IMG/VR virus record: IMGVR_UViG_3300030103_005764
Coordinates: 1 to 44,817 of that record
DNA from: a virus
Strand: one strand, 5' to 3'
Length of the DNA: 44,817 nt
Each line of letters begins with the position of its first letter. Position 1 is the first letter of the stretch. The notes under the pieces were generated by a model that worked only from the letters and a program-made list of their open reading frames with translations, was not told the DNA's origin and searched no databases. A program made the position numbers and the translations under genes. This document shows, in pieces, positions 23,436-33,330 of this stretch.

Positions 23436-26400
23436 ATGGCACAGCAGACAATTGATCTCGGCACACTGGGCGGAGCAGACGGAACAGGTGATAGCATCAG
23501 AACTGCCGGTAAGAAGATCAATGACAATTTCACGGAAGTATTTGATTTTGCACCGGTAAAGTCTGACATAAGATTCCAAGGCAACAAGATAGTAACCTTA
23601 TCCTCAAACGCAGACATTGAACTGTCAGCATCTGGCACAGGAAAGATCATCTTAAAAGATTTTCAAATAAATGACAACAACATAGAAACAACCAACACCA
23701 ACGGTGACCTAAGGATAGTTCCTAGTGGTACTGGTTATGTGATGATAGACGGGTTGGGGTTCTCTGGTACAAGCATACATGCTCCAGATTCTTCAAGCAT
23801 AAACATCAATGAAAATTTGTTAGTGTCAGGGTCACTCAATGCAGGAGCATCAACTTTTGATGCCGCGGTGACAGTCAATTCCACACTAGAGGTAACAGGC
23901 CAAACAACATTGTCAACTTTGACTGTATCTGGTGCATCTTCATTTGTTGGACCAACTACAATCGACAATTTAAGTTTTAATGATAACATTATTTCTACTA
24001 GTTCAAACGCAGATCTTGTGTTAACACCAGGCGGCACTGGAGTGGTAAATGTTTCTAACCTTACAGTGGACTCAAGTATAAATCTTACTGACAATGTGAT
24101 CAAAGTCACACGTTCAAATGATGACTTTGTGCTTTCAGCAAATGGCACAGGTTCAGTGCAAATTTCGAACGTTGATATGAACGAAGGCACTGTGGACAAC
24201 ACTGTCATTGGTAATACAACGCCAGCGAACGGCACGTTCACAACATTGGTTTTTGACCCCGCGGCAAGTGGAAGTCTGTCCACGACCGGTGTCACAATCA
24301 CAGACAACAATATTACTGCAAGTCAGTCAAATGATAATCTAGAAGTAAATGCTAGTGGATCCGGATATGTCAATATCAATGGCATCAGTTTACCCAATTC
24401 AGATGGAAGTTCGGGACAACTATTACAGACCGATGGAAGTGCTCAACTTTCGTGGGTCACAAGTCCGATACTGCTTGGACAATCGGACATACAGGACGCA
24501 CGGAACACGATTGGATTTTCATCAATCACTGAAATAGATGCAAACACGGCTGTCGGAGCACATGAAAATATAGGTGCTGGCACAGACAGTGTTTTAGATA
24601 CTTTCGATCAAGCAAAATATGACAGTGCATGGTATCTCTGTTTGCAAAGATATGACGCGGCGGACAGTTCGATAGAGTATGCAGGATTCAAGACAACCAT
24701 TGCACAAGGAACAGCAGACGGTAGCACATTTGATGCTTTCGATGGAACATCACAGATTATCAAGACAAATAATGACGACGAGATAATTGCAACATCCTCA
24801 GACGTTAGAGCCTCTGTTGGAGCAGTCAGATTCAAAGGACAGTCGGGTACACTTGCAGATGGATCAACCAAATCAACATTCAATGCCCTGACATTTTTCC
24901 GAATAGGACTAGGGGATAACGATTCATCAGGATACACAGACGGCAACGTTGCCACAAAAGTCACAGCAGATCTTGACAGTGCAATTGCCACGTTGGATAC
25001 TTTTGCCCATGCAAGTTTCAGAGGTGCGAAATATTATGTGTCAGTGAACAACACAACCACAAATGAAGTCATGAACGCTGAACTTATTGTGGTGCACAAC
25101 GGATCAGATGCCTTCATTACGGAGTACAACAAGTTGTCAACAAATTCAGGCAACACAGAACTGGCAACATTCACAGCAGACATTAGCGGCAGTGACGTGA
25201 GATTGAGAGGTGCCAACGGCACAGCAGGCACTTGCAGGGTCACAATGTACAGAGTACTATTGGCGGATAACGAATCTGCCTCAACTATAAACAGTAATGA
25301 AAGTATTATTGGTGCACAGACAGTCAGCAACACCGCATCTACTACAATTAACAACGACAGTTTCAGAGGATCAGCAAGTCCAGACATGAGCTCACAGAAA
25401 GTTATAAATTCATGGGCCAAAACAGATTTCGATAGTGTGTTCTATCACATGGTTCAAAAGGACATGACTAACAATGAATTCGTAATGAACAAATTGAGTG
25501 TGAACCACGGTATCAGTTCTGATGGTAGCACAGAAGCGGCAGGTGTCACAGACAGTCACATAATCAAGTCAGGAGAAATGAATGATATCAGTGCCTTTGA
25601 TGTTGGCATAAACGGTTCCAATGTGGAATTGAAAGCCACAGGCCAGAGTGATGGATCCACAACAATACAGAATTCTATACAGTATTACGCAATTGGACTT
25701 GGTCCAAACACGACAACTGCAACAACAGGAAAAATAGGCACACACGCAGGTGTCACTGCAGGAGGTAACAACGAAACAGAGATAGACCATGTGATAGCGG
25801 AAGGAACACTGCAAGGAAGTGTTGCCGCTGAAAGAACGGCCGCCGAATTCACAGCAAGTCAGTTCAATGGTGCACTATATCATGTAGTCACAAACGATGT
25901 GGCCAACGGCAGTTTCGAGACACAGAAAATTTCAGTGTTACACAATTTCAATGACGCTTTTCTTACATCATCGTCAGTGACAAGAACTGACCCTGGTGAT
26001 ACTCACCCAACGTTCGACGCCGACATGGTCACGGCAGATGACAGCACATCAAAAATAAGATTGAGAATGACTGACGGCGATGGATCATCAGTCACACCAT
26101 CCAACACAATGGCCTATTACAGGATAGGAATTGGTGACAGCGACTCCACTGGATACACCGGTGAACTAGGTTTGGTACATGATATCACTCTTACACCAAT
26201 CATAGGTAGCGGAACCGCCACACTGGACTCTTTTACACATGGCGCACACGTGGGAGCAAAATATTTCATAAATGTCAAGAACCAATCAACAGGTGAGTGT
26301 TCCAATATAGAAGCACTCGTAACACATGATGGGACGGATGCATACGTAACTACATACAACGAGCACTTCTCAGGAAACAACAGCCTTATCAGTCTGTCGG

Positions 26401-28082
26401 CGGTCATCAGTGGTTCTGATTTGATATTCAGAGGTTCTGCCACAGCAGGATCTAGCACCAAAGTCATAGTCAACAGAGTGGTGTTATTTGCTGATTCAGA
26501 GTCGGCCGAGTCAACAACAGACAGCACAAGGAAAGTCATAGGGAACACCATAGTATCAAGTACGGCAACTGAATTTGACACATTCATGTCAAGCGAAACA
26601 GACGCGGCCCATTATGTGATCACTGGACAAAAAGGAGCCGCCGAAAATTTCATATGTGAAGCCACAGTCGTAACAGATGGCACAGATGTTTTTGTAGCAC
26701 AAGGTCCAAATGTCAGTTCCAAAAGCACAGACATGCTGGAGATTTCTGCCACGATATCAGCCGGAGTGATCAGTGTCAAAGCCTCTTCCACGTCGGGATC
26801 ATCAACAGTGCAGGCCTACGCCGTTAAATTGAAGGCACCTGTAGACAACACAACAGAAGTTGACAGTTGGGCCATCGCTGATTACAGAGGTGCCAAGTAC
26901 TATATTTCCGCGGATGACACAATAAATGGACACATAACAAACCTGGAAGCCATGGTTGTTCATGACGGAACAGATGCATTCATTACAACATTCAACGAAC
27001 ACAGCAGTCATGGCAGTCTAACCTCATTCACTGCAGACATCAATAATGGACAGTTGCGATTGCTGGCAACACCAAATTCGGCAGATGTTAAAATAAGATT
27101 CTACAGGATCAGATTGGCAGACAGTGAGTCCAATGCTGAAGGTGCCGACAGTAAACTTTGTGACACAGTCACAGTATCAAGTTCGGCAACCGCGATAGAC
27201 ACATTCGTGGATACAAGTTATACAGGCGCTCATTATATCGTCATTGCCAGAAACGCCTCGGAAGGATCCGCAGAAATACAAGAAGCAACTGTTATCACCA
27301 ACGGAGCACAGGCTTTTGTTGCTCACGCAAACCACGTGTCATCAAAGTCGACCGCGATGCTTACACTTTCGGCGGCACACGATGGATCAAGCACAGTGAC
27401 TTTGAGTGCGGCATCCTCGGCTGGTGGCAGTACAACAGTCAATGCCTTTAGGATTCACATGAAGGTTGAAGATGCATTCGCATATGATGTGATAGACACC
27501 TTTGCATACGCAGGAGTTCAACTGGCAAACTACCTAGTGGTAGGAAAGAACGTGGCAAACGAATCACAGATAGCAGAACTTATGGTTGTGTCTGACGGCA
27601 CAGCACCATATATTGTGTCGGATGTTGCAAATATCAGCACACATTCAGCAACCAGTCCATTAATGAATTTTACTGTGGCACACAACGGCAGTAACGTTGA
27701 ATTACGTGCAGAAAATACTCAACAAAACACAGACACTACGGTCAACATGTACAGGATTGCCCTAACAAGGTCAGCAGGTGCCCCTAGTTCTATAGCAACA
27801 CTTGACACATTTGACAAGACCGTTTACAGAAGTGCCAAATACACAGTTTCAGTGAGCGATACAGAGACCGGAGCATTAGGTCATTATGAAACAGCCGACG
27901 TTAATATCACACACGACGGAACAAATGTTTATTTGTCTACATTTGGTAGAGTCGGAAACAGCACTTCCGAACTAGTACAATTTTCCGCGGACATAAGTGG
28001 TGATGATATCAGGTTGAGAGGCACGATAAGTAATACTAATACACACACGGTTACGGTGGTTAGAAGGGTAATGAAAGTTTAA
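23436..28082 (+). CDS. giant tail fibre protein with about ten repeated modules, paralogue 2
   Basis: 1548 aa. It opens with the shared docking-like unit (GTGDSIRTAGKKINDNFTEV), then about 300 residues of SNxDLxLxxxGTGxVxI repeats, then about ten divergent modules of roughly 100-120 aa from residue 385 to the end. The module pattern is xxDTFxxxxYRGAKYYVSVxN, then VVHNGSDAFIT, then FTADISGSDVRLRG, ending in an MYRVLL-like strand. Paralogue 3 ends in a single copy of this module. Likely a long fibre or adhesin. A Shine-Dalgarno (TAGGAG) lies 8 nt before the ATG. Confidence 0.75.
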   Translation: MAQQTIDLGTLGGADGTGDSIRTAGKKINDNFTEVFDFAPVKSDIRFQGNKIVTLSSNADIELSASGTGKIILKDFQINDNNIETTNTNGDLRIVPSGTGYVMIDGLGFSGTSIHAPDSSSININENLLVSGSLNAGASTFDAAVTVNSTLEVTGQTTLSTLTVSGASSFVGPTTIDNLSFNDNIISTSSNADLVLTPGGTGVVNVSNLTVDSSINLTDNVIKVTRSNDDFVLSANGTGSVQISNVDMNEGTVDNTVIGNTTPANGTFTTLVFDPAASGSLSTTGVTITDNNITASQSNDNLEVNASGSGYVNINGISLPNSDGSSGQLLQTDGSAQLSWVTSPILLGQSDIQDARNTIGFSSITEIDANTAVGAHENIGAGTDSVLDTFDQAKYDSAWYLCLQRYDAADSSIEYAGFKTTIAQGTADGSTFDAFDGTSQIIKTNNDDEIIATSSDVRASVGAVRFKGQSGTLADGSTKSTFNALTFFRIGLGDNDSSGYTDGNVATKVTADLDSAIATLDTFAHASFRGAKYYVSVNNTTTNEVMNAELIVVHNGSDAFITEYNKLSTNSGNTELATFTADISGSDVRLRGANGTAGTCRVTMYRVLLADNESASTINSNESIIGAQTVSNTASTTINNDSFRGSASPDMSSQKVINSWAKTDFDSVFYHMVQKDMTNNEFVMNKLSVNHGISSDGSTEAAGVTDSHIIKSGEMNDISAFDVGINGSNVELKATGQSDGSTTIQNSIQYYAIGLGPNTTTATTGKIGTHAGVTAGGNNETEIDHVIAEGTLQGSVAAERTAAEFTASQFNGALYHVVTNDVANGSFETQKISVLHNFNDAFLTSSSVTRTDPGDTHPTFDADMVTADDSTSKIRLRMTDGDGSSVTPSNTMAYYRIGIGDSDSTGYTGELGLVHDITLTPIIGSGTATLDSFTHGAHVGAKYFINVKNQSTGECSNIEALVTHDGTDAYVTTYNEHFSGNNSLISLSAVISGSDLIFRGSATAGSSTKVIVNRVVLFADSESAESTTDSTRKVIGNTIVSSTATEFDTFMSSETDAAHYVITGQKGAAENFICEATVVTDGTDVFVAQGPNVSSKSTDMLEISATISAGVISVKASSTSGSSTVQAYAVKLKAPVDNTTEVDSWAIADYRGAKYYISADDTINGHITNLEAMVVHDGTDAFITTFNEHSSHGSLTSFTADINNGQLRLLATPNSADVKIRFYRIRLADSESNAEGADSKLCDTVTVSSSATAIDTFVDTSYTGAHYIVIARNASEGSAEIQEATVITNGAQAFVAHANHVSSKSTAMLTLSAAHDGSSTVTLSAASSAGGSTTVNAFRIHMKVEDAFAYDVIDTFAYAGVQLANYLVVGKNVANESQIAELMVVSDGTAPYIVSDVANISTHSATSPLMNFTVAHNGSNVELRAENTQQNTDTTVNMYRIALTRSAGAPSSIATLDTFDKTVYRSAKYTVSVSDTETGALGHYETADVNITHDGTNVYLSTFGRVGNSTSELVQFSADISGDDIRLRGTISNTNTHTVTVVRRVMKV
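24588..28079 (+). repeat. array of about ten diverged ~110-aa fibre modules
   Basis: Tandem protein-level repeats within the giant fibre gene. Recurrent landmarks are DTF or DSW at the module start, a KYY/HYI/NYL strand, H(N/D)G(S/T)DAF, and a late SGSDVRL-like strand. Modules 2, 5, 7 and 10 are closest to one another; modules 1, 3 and 4 are longer and more diverged. Confidence 0.7.
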
Positions 28083-28083
28083 T

Positions 28084-29451
28084 ATGGCGCAACAAGTAAT
28101 AGGAATAGGAACTAACGCTAATGACGGTACAGGTGACACTTTACGTGTCGCTATGGATAAAATCAATGATAACTTTACCGAAGTATACACTGCTCCGGGT
28201 ATATCATCTGATGCCATCCTTATCAGTGGAAATCAAATAGCGGCTATAAGAAGTAATGATGATCTAATTTTCCAACCTGCCGGTACAGGAACAATAAACT
28301 TTCCAGCAATAAGATTTAACGATAATAATATTGAGGGACTTAGATCAAACGAAGACATAAATTTGTTGCCTGCAGGCACAGGTTCTGTAGTATTTGGTGC
28401 GATTAAAATAAAAGGAACTTCGTTAAGTTCTGATGATTCTACTACAATTAACATAAATGAAGGACTAATTGTAGATGGAACTATAAATGTTTCAGGAACA
28501 ACAACACTTACTGGAGCGACCGAACTTGGTTCAACTCTAGAAGTACCGTCGGGTCTTACAACATTGTCAACATTATCTGTCACTGGCGCTACCACATTAG
28601 TTGGTACAAGCACTATAGATAATCTTACATTCAACGACAACATCATTGGAACATCCTCCAACGCTGACTTAAATCTTACTCCAGGTGGTACAGGAAGTGT
28701 TGTAATATCAAATTTGACTGTTGATTCAAATATCAACATGACTGACAACGAAATTACAACAACGCAATCCAACTCTGACCTAGTAATTGCACCTGCAGGA
28801 ACCGGACAAGTAGTAATTGCAAAAGCAGATATTAATGGTGGGAACATTGACAACACAGTGATAGGTGCAACAACACCTTTGGCAGGAACTTTCACCACAT
28901 TGACTGCTAACACCAGTGCAGTAATTGACGGAGTTACAATATCAGATAACACAATAACATCTAATAGATCAAACGACAACCTATTCTTGACTGGTAGCGG
29001 TTCTGGTAGTGTGAGAATTAGTGGGTTTACTTTTCCAACGTCTGATGGAACCAGTGGACAGTTCATTACTACCAACGGTCTAGGAGTCTTGTCATTCGCA
29101 ACTGCGGGTGCTACATTGACTCACTCATCTATTTCTGATGCAACAACCACTGTGGCAAGTTCGGCAACAACAACTTTGAACACATTCGCAAAAGGCACCT
29201 TTAGAAGTGCCAAATATTACATATCTGCTGTTGATTCAACAAATGGAAGACATGAGATTGTAGAGGCCAACGTGACACACAACGGATCGGATGCATTTAT
29301 TAGTACCTTTGGTTCTGTATCAAGTTATTCAGGAGGCGGACTGGCCACATACACTGCGGACATAAGCGGAAGTGATGTGAGATTAAGAGTAACTAATATA
29401 TCTGACAATAGCACTGTATTCAAGTTCCAAAGAACTGTAATAAACGTTTAA
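28084..29451 (+). CDS. tail fibre protein, paralogue 3
   Basis: 455 aa. The same docking-like start (DGTGDTLRVAMDKINDNFTE), then repeats such as RSNDDLIFQPAGTGTINF and SNADLNLTPGGTGSVVI, and a single C-terminal module (FAKGTFRSAKYYISA, HNGSDAFIST, YTADISGSDVRLRV). The middle shares long stretches with paralogue 2 (TLSTLSVTGATTLVGTSTID against the corresponding block). It starts one base after the paralogue 2 stop. Its DNA looks more A+T-rich than paralogue 2. Confidence 0.75.
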   Translation: MAQQVIGIGTNANDGTGDTLRVAMDKINDNFTEVYTAPGISSDAILISGNQIAAIRSNDDLIFQPAGTGTINFPAIRFNDNNIEGLRSNEDINLLPAGTGSVVFGAIKIKGTSLSSDDSTTININEGLIVDGTINVSGTTTLTGATELGSTLEVPSGLTTLSTLSVTGATTLVGTSTIDNLTFNDNIIGTSSNADLNLTPGGTGSVVISNLTVDSNINMTDNEITTTQSNSDLVIAPAGTGQVVIAKADINGGNIDNTVIGATTPLAGTFTTLTANTSAVIDGVTISDNTITSNRSNDNLFLTGSGSGSVRISGFTFPTSDGTSGQFITTNGLGVLSFATAGATLTHSSISDATTTVASSATTTLNTFAKGTFRSAKYYISAVDSTNGRHEIVEANVTHNGSDAFISTFGSVSSYSGGGLATYTADISGSDVRLRVTNISDNSTVFKFQRTVINV

Positions 29452-29475
29452 TTTTTTTTATATTTTTACACATAA

Positions 29476-29634
29476 ATGAGAAAATTTACTAGAAACTATA
29501 GACATCGTAAGTCCCCTCAATCAGAAATCAACCGCTTAAAGGAGTCTATCAAGCGGGAGAACGACAAAGTAGAGCGTGAAAAACTACTACAACAACTGGA
29601 ACACTGGATACGAGCTCAGAATAATAGTCAGTAA
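29476..29634 (+). CDS. small conserved basic helical phage protein (52 aa)
   Basis: 52 aa, very basic at the N-terminus (MRKFTRNYRHRKSPQSEINR), then a charged helix. It sits alone between two fibre genes after a T-rich stretch (29452-29466). From memory, similar short proteins occur in marine T4-like phages; function unknown. No clear Shine-Dalgarno. Confidence 0.55.
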   Translation: MRKFTRNYRHRKSPQSEINRLKESIKRENDKVEREKLLQQLEHWIRAQNNSQ

Positions 29635-29639
29635 TCTAC

Positions 29640-29647
29640 AATAAATA
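29640..29647 (+). promoter_or_regulatory. T4-like late box
   Basis: AATAAATA, 21 nt before the ATG at 29669. Unlike most boxes in the window, this one leaves room for a Shine-Dalgarno (AAGGAG, 8 nt before the ATG). Confidence 0.55.
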
Positions 29648-29668
29648 CGCTTGTAAGGAGTAAGATTA

Positions 29669-31855
29669 ATGGCAACACCGGTGTGGACAACCACAGCAGG
29701 CAAACTAGCCACATTTAACGAAGATAGTTCGTATTCTCTTCAACTAGAAGCGAACACTAGTGACTCAACGGCCATAACTTACTCCGTTATCGCAGGAAGC
29801 CTACCATCAGGAATGCAGGTCACATCAACAGGCTTACTAACAGGTACTCCGGCCCAGGTTGCCAAAAGAACTCTTTACACCTTCGTCGTGCGAGCCACGG
29901 CCGGAAGTACCGTAACAGACAGAACTTTTTCATTAGATATTGAAGGACAGGACGCACCAGTGTTTACAACAGCGTCTGGACAACTTCAATTGGACGATTC
30001 GTCAAGGGTTGGCTTATATTGGGCATTGGATGGCGAGGCAGTAGATTTCCAAGTTGAAGCAACAGACATAGATACCAGACCCGGCCACATTTTAACCTTT
30101 TCATTATATGAAGGCATACTGCCGCCTGGACTAACAATGAGTTCCACAGGACGAATAACAGGAACCGTGCAACTTACCGATGATTATTTTGAAGACTCTA
30201 CAAGACAGATTGCAATGACCTTTGCTTTCACAACAAGAGTCACAGACGGCACATCTGTAACAACACAGGCAAATAACATTTTTGTTTACTCTGCCGCTTA
30301 CTGGAACGTTAATAATCCTGACATCACGGCAGACATGACAGAAATAAACGGTGTGCCTGTTACTATGGATCACTCTTCACAACGTAGACCGGTTTTCTTA
30401 ACCGACAGAGATCTAGGAACATATAGACACGACAATAAAGTGGTGATCAAGATAGACATAGACGACCTGGATAGCACTGGTAATCCGTTTGTGTACACAA
30501 TAGCATCTGGTTCATTGCCAACTGGACTTGCAATAGATTCATCATCGGGCGAAATATACGGAAACTTGGGCAGGCAAGGAGAAGTAAAACAAGACTTTGC
30601 TTTCACAATAAGAGCAACGAGAACCATGGACACAGGACAGTCTTTGTTCACAGACGGCAACTTTACAATGACAGTGATAGGAGACCTAGACATTGGTGTG
30701 ACTTTTACAACTGCATCAAACGTTGGCACCCTTACAGCAGATATTCCTAGTACACTAGCGATCGAAGCCACTGCTACAGAAGAAAATAGAGTGCTTTCTT
30801 ATTCAGTGACCGACGGATCTCTGCCGCCAGGTATTACACTTTCGCCTCTAGGAAACATTGTTGGAACTATCGATCCTAGTGCATTGACTGATTCTACAAG
30901 GACATTTACTTTTACTGTCACTGTTGCAGATCAGTATCAGACAAGTATAGCATCAAAAGAATTTACTTTAGATATCAACGTTCCATTTACAACAATAGAA
31001 TATGGAGATCTAATGGGCCACGCTACTTCTTTCATAGATCAAAACATATTCTATAACATAGCACAAGACCCAAACATAAATTCACCAACTGAGATTTACA
31101 GACCAGAAGACACAAACTTCGGAATGCGTTTAAGGCCCGAGATGTTAATGATGGCGGGTATAGAGGCACAAACACTGACAACTTTCCAAAATCAAATGAC
31201 ACTGAATCACGCTCCAGTAAATTTATACTTTGGAGCACTGAAAACTGCCAAAGCCAAGTCAGGATCCACTGTGATATACGAGGTGATATATCTCGACATG
31301 CACGATCCTTTTGTAAACAACGACGGAGTTGAAACAGGTGCTACAACAATTAGGCCAAATGCTGTGGAAAACATGAGAGACAGAATGAAAGCATTGGGCA
31401 ATGACGAATGGACTTTCTTACCTTTATGGATGAAAACAGAACAGGATGGAGAAGTGGGACCTTTAGGGTATATAAAGGCTGTTCCCATACTATATTGTAA
31501 GCCAGGCACATCTGCTAAACTAAAAAAGAGAATAGAAGACCTCAAACTTGAATTTAAAAACATTGATTTTATTATTGATAGATACACTATCTCAAAAAGC
31601 AAGGTGGATCCCAACAGTTTCACAGGCGACGGATCAACCGTATCTTTTGAACTGCAAGAAATTGTACACGAAGAAGATATTTTGGTAAAAGTAGGCACAA
31701 CTGCCCAGACATTAGATACAAATTTTGAACTAACACACGATACATCTGCAGTGAAAACCACAATAACTTTCCTTACAGGAGCACCGTCAGACGGAGATGT
31801 TATCACGGTCGAAAGAACCAACGATAAATATCTAAGATTTAGGGATATAACATAA
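29669..31855 (+). CDS. fibre/adhesin with repeated putative-Ig (He_PIG-type) domains
   Basis: 728 aa. Four Ig-like repeats, about residues 25-95, 115-210, 240-335 and 355-440, carry the He_PIG signature (GSLPSGMQVTSTGLLTGTPA, GILPPGLTMSSTGRITGTV, GSLPTGLAIDSSSGEIYG, GSLPPGITLSPLGNIVGTI). A different C-terminal region (about 440-728) may be the assembly or receptor-binding part, ending in a domain with FTGDGSTVSFELQEIVHEED. Probable virion surface protein. The start is supported by AAGGAG. TAATG overlap with the next gene. Confidence 0.75.
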   Translation: MATPVWTTTAGKLATFNEDSSYSLQLEANTSDSTAITYSVIAGSLPSGMQVTSTGLLTGTPAQVAKRTLYTFVVRATAGSTVTDRTFSLDIEGQDAPVFTTASGQLQLDDSSRVGLYWALDGEAVDFQVEATDIDTRPGHILTFSLYEGILPPGLTMSSTGRITGTVQLTDDYFEDSTRQIAMTFAFTTRVTDGTSVTTQANNIFVYSAAYWNVNNPDITADMTEINGVPVTMDHSSQRRPVFLTDRDLGTYRHDNKVVIKIDIDDLDSTGNPFVYTIASGSLPTGLAIDSSSGEIYGNLGRQGEVKQDFAFTIRATRTMDTGQSLFTDGNFTMTVIGDLDIGVTFTTASNVGTLTADIPSTLAIEATATEENRVLSYSVTDGSLPPGITLSPLGNIVGTIDPSALTDSTRTFTFTVTVADQYQTSIASKEFTLDINVPFTTIEYGDLMGHATSFIDQNIFYNIAQDPNINSPTEIYRPEDTNFGMRLRPEMLMMAGIEAQTLTTFQNQMTLNHAPVNLYFGALKTAKAKSGSTVIYEVIYLDMHDPFVNNDGVETGATTIRPNAVENMRDRMKALGNDEWTFLPLWMKTEQDGEVGPLGYIKAVPILYCKPGTSAKLKKRIEDLKLEFKNIDFIIDRYTISKSKVDPNSFTGDGSTVSFELQEIVHEEDILVKVGTTAQTLDTNFELTHDTSAVKTTITFLTGAPSDGDVITVERTNDKYLRFRDIT

Positions 31856-32418
31856 TGGCAAGTAAAATAGTACCAGGAAACATAGACGGAACATACCCAA
31901 CAGCAGGACAGGACAATAGTTCGCAAGGCTTTAGGGATAACTTCGCATCTATTAAAACTAACTTCACAGAAGCAAAAAGTGAGATTGAAGATTTGCAAAG
32001 CAATAAAGCAAATCTTAACGCGGCCAATGATTTCTCGGGTAATACAATCACTGACGCTGAATTAAAGGACAATTCAGAAACAGTATATGCACACGGTACT
32101 ACAGGCGGTTCAATCACATTGAATCATGAGAACGGGCACTATCAAACACTGACAAGTAATGCGTCCATCACATTGGCATTTTCTAATTTGCCGGCCGCTA
32201 ACAAGTTAGGCAGAATAATACTAGACATAAATGTCACCTCGACTGCACACACAATTACCATTCCAACTGCGGTGTTGGTTTCTGGCAACGTTTCGGGCGG
32301 GGACGGAAGTTCAGATACTATCACTGTGCCAACGTCAGGCAGATACTTGTACGAGTTCATGAGTCCAGACAACGGAACTAATATTTTAATGCACCAGTTA
32401 GGCAACAACTACATCTAA
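31855..32418 (+). CDS. short tail fibre-like protein
   Basis: 187 aa. The N-terminus (DNSSQGFRDNFASIKTNFTEAKSEIED) is a variant of the docking-like unit of the other fibre genes. A beta-rich C-terminal domain (SITLAFSNLPAANKLGRIIL) follows. Coupled to the preceding gene by TAATG. Likely a fibre or fibre-associated protein. Confidence 0.65.
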   Translation: MASKIVPGNIDGTYPTAGQDNSSQGFRDNFASIKTNFTEAKSEIEDLQSNKANLNAANDFSGNTITDAELKDNSETVYAHGTTGGSITLNHENGHYQTLTSNASITLAFSNLPAANKLGRIILDINVTSTAHTITIPTAVLVSGNVSGGDGSSDTITVPTSGRYLYEFMSPDNGTNILMHQLGNNYI

Positions 32419-32430
32419 TAGGAGGTAGTG

Positions 32431-32682
32431 ATGTATTTTCATCCATTACAAGAAGAAATAGGAAACATGTCTGATGAGGACATTTCAAAAAGAATAAAAG
32501 AACTTGCCAGGAAAGTGGCAATTGCTAGGCGTGGGAGAAATCCGGAAATGCTTCAAAGTCTTCAAGTTGCTTTGAACACCTATCGAGATGCAATTAGACA
32601 AAGACGTATCGAGGAATGGCACAAGAATCATAAAAAACTTAGGAACGAGCCAGATATGGGTGACTTGATAAACATGGAATAG
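32431..32682 (+). CDS. conserved hypothetical helical phage protein
   Basis: 83 aa from the ATG at 32431, preceded by a strong Shine-Dalgarno (TAGGAGG); an in-frame GTG at 32428 is possible. Mostly charged helix (MSDEDISKRIKELARKVAIA). No family recognised. Could be a small head or tail protein. Confidence 0.6.
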   Translation: MYFHPLQEEIGNMSDEDISKRIKELARKVAIARRGRNPEMLQSLQVALNTYRDAIRQRRIEEWHKNHKKLRNEPDMGDLINME

Positions 32683-32688
32683 TAAATA
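32683..32688 (+). promoter_or_regulatory. late box
   Basis: TAAATA, 6 nt before the ATG at 32695, immediately after the previous stop codon. Confidence 0.45.
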
Positions 32689-32694
32689 TTTTCC

Positions 32695-33330
32695 ATGTCA
32701 AACAGTTTCAGTTGGAAGACTAAATTTAAATCAATTATTATAGTAGACGGTGAATTGTTTTCGAACGAGTACGACGTGGCCATAAGTCTTACGCCACACA
32801 CTGCAAGTTTGCAAGAACAAACCGCATATTTTGACAGACTTAAAAATCTTTTCGAACAAGTATTTGCAAACACAATCACTACATGGAGAGAAGAACCTCT
32901 GTATGATGTGCTTAAAATGAACACCAACAATAGGTTTATCGAATTACCAAGGCCTCCCTATGACCAAATAATGGCGGCGGTGTGCTTCTGTAAGGCAAAT
33001 TCTATATTAGACTCGAAAATCACTATCAATCACATTGACCTGTCATCCTGGCAAGGGGACGGTATTACCTATTCAGTTGACAAAGACAGCAAAGAGCTTA
33101 TACTATTAGATAGGCCTGACTGGTTCTCTGACAAGTATAAAAACTTTGATCCATGGTGGTTGAGGCCTGACACAGCAACTTATGACAAAGAAACAGAAAA
33201 AGGCATTTACACAGGACACTTCAGTTGGACAAATACAGAGATTCCTGTTGACAAGAAGCACCAAGAACATGCTAAAATATTCGAGTTCAACCCGAAAGTT
33301 TTAGATGGCGGAAAAGACAAAAATAAATGA
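32695..33330 (+). CDS. conserved hypothetical phage protein
   Basis: 211 aa, soluble, with many aromatic residues (RPDWFSDKYKNFDPWWLRPD). No motif recognised. It overlaps the DnaE-like fragment gene by 26 nt, suggesting coupled expression and perhaps a shared function. Confidence 0.55.
   Translation: MSNSFSWKTKFKSIIIVDGELFSNEYDVAISLTPHTASLQEQTAYFDRLKNLFEQVFANTITTWREEPLYDVLKMNTNNRFIELPRPPYDQIMAAVCFCKANSILDSKITINHIDLSSWQGDGITYSVDKDSKELILLDRPDWFSDKYKNFDPWWLRPDTATYDKETEKGIYTGHFSWTNTEIPVDKKHQEHAKIFEFNPKVLDGGKDKNK

Noticed and set aside
29452-29466. T-rich run after the third fibre gene as a terminator
   Set aside because: There is no stable hairpin before the T-run, only a short AAACGTTT palindrome.
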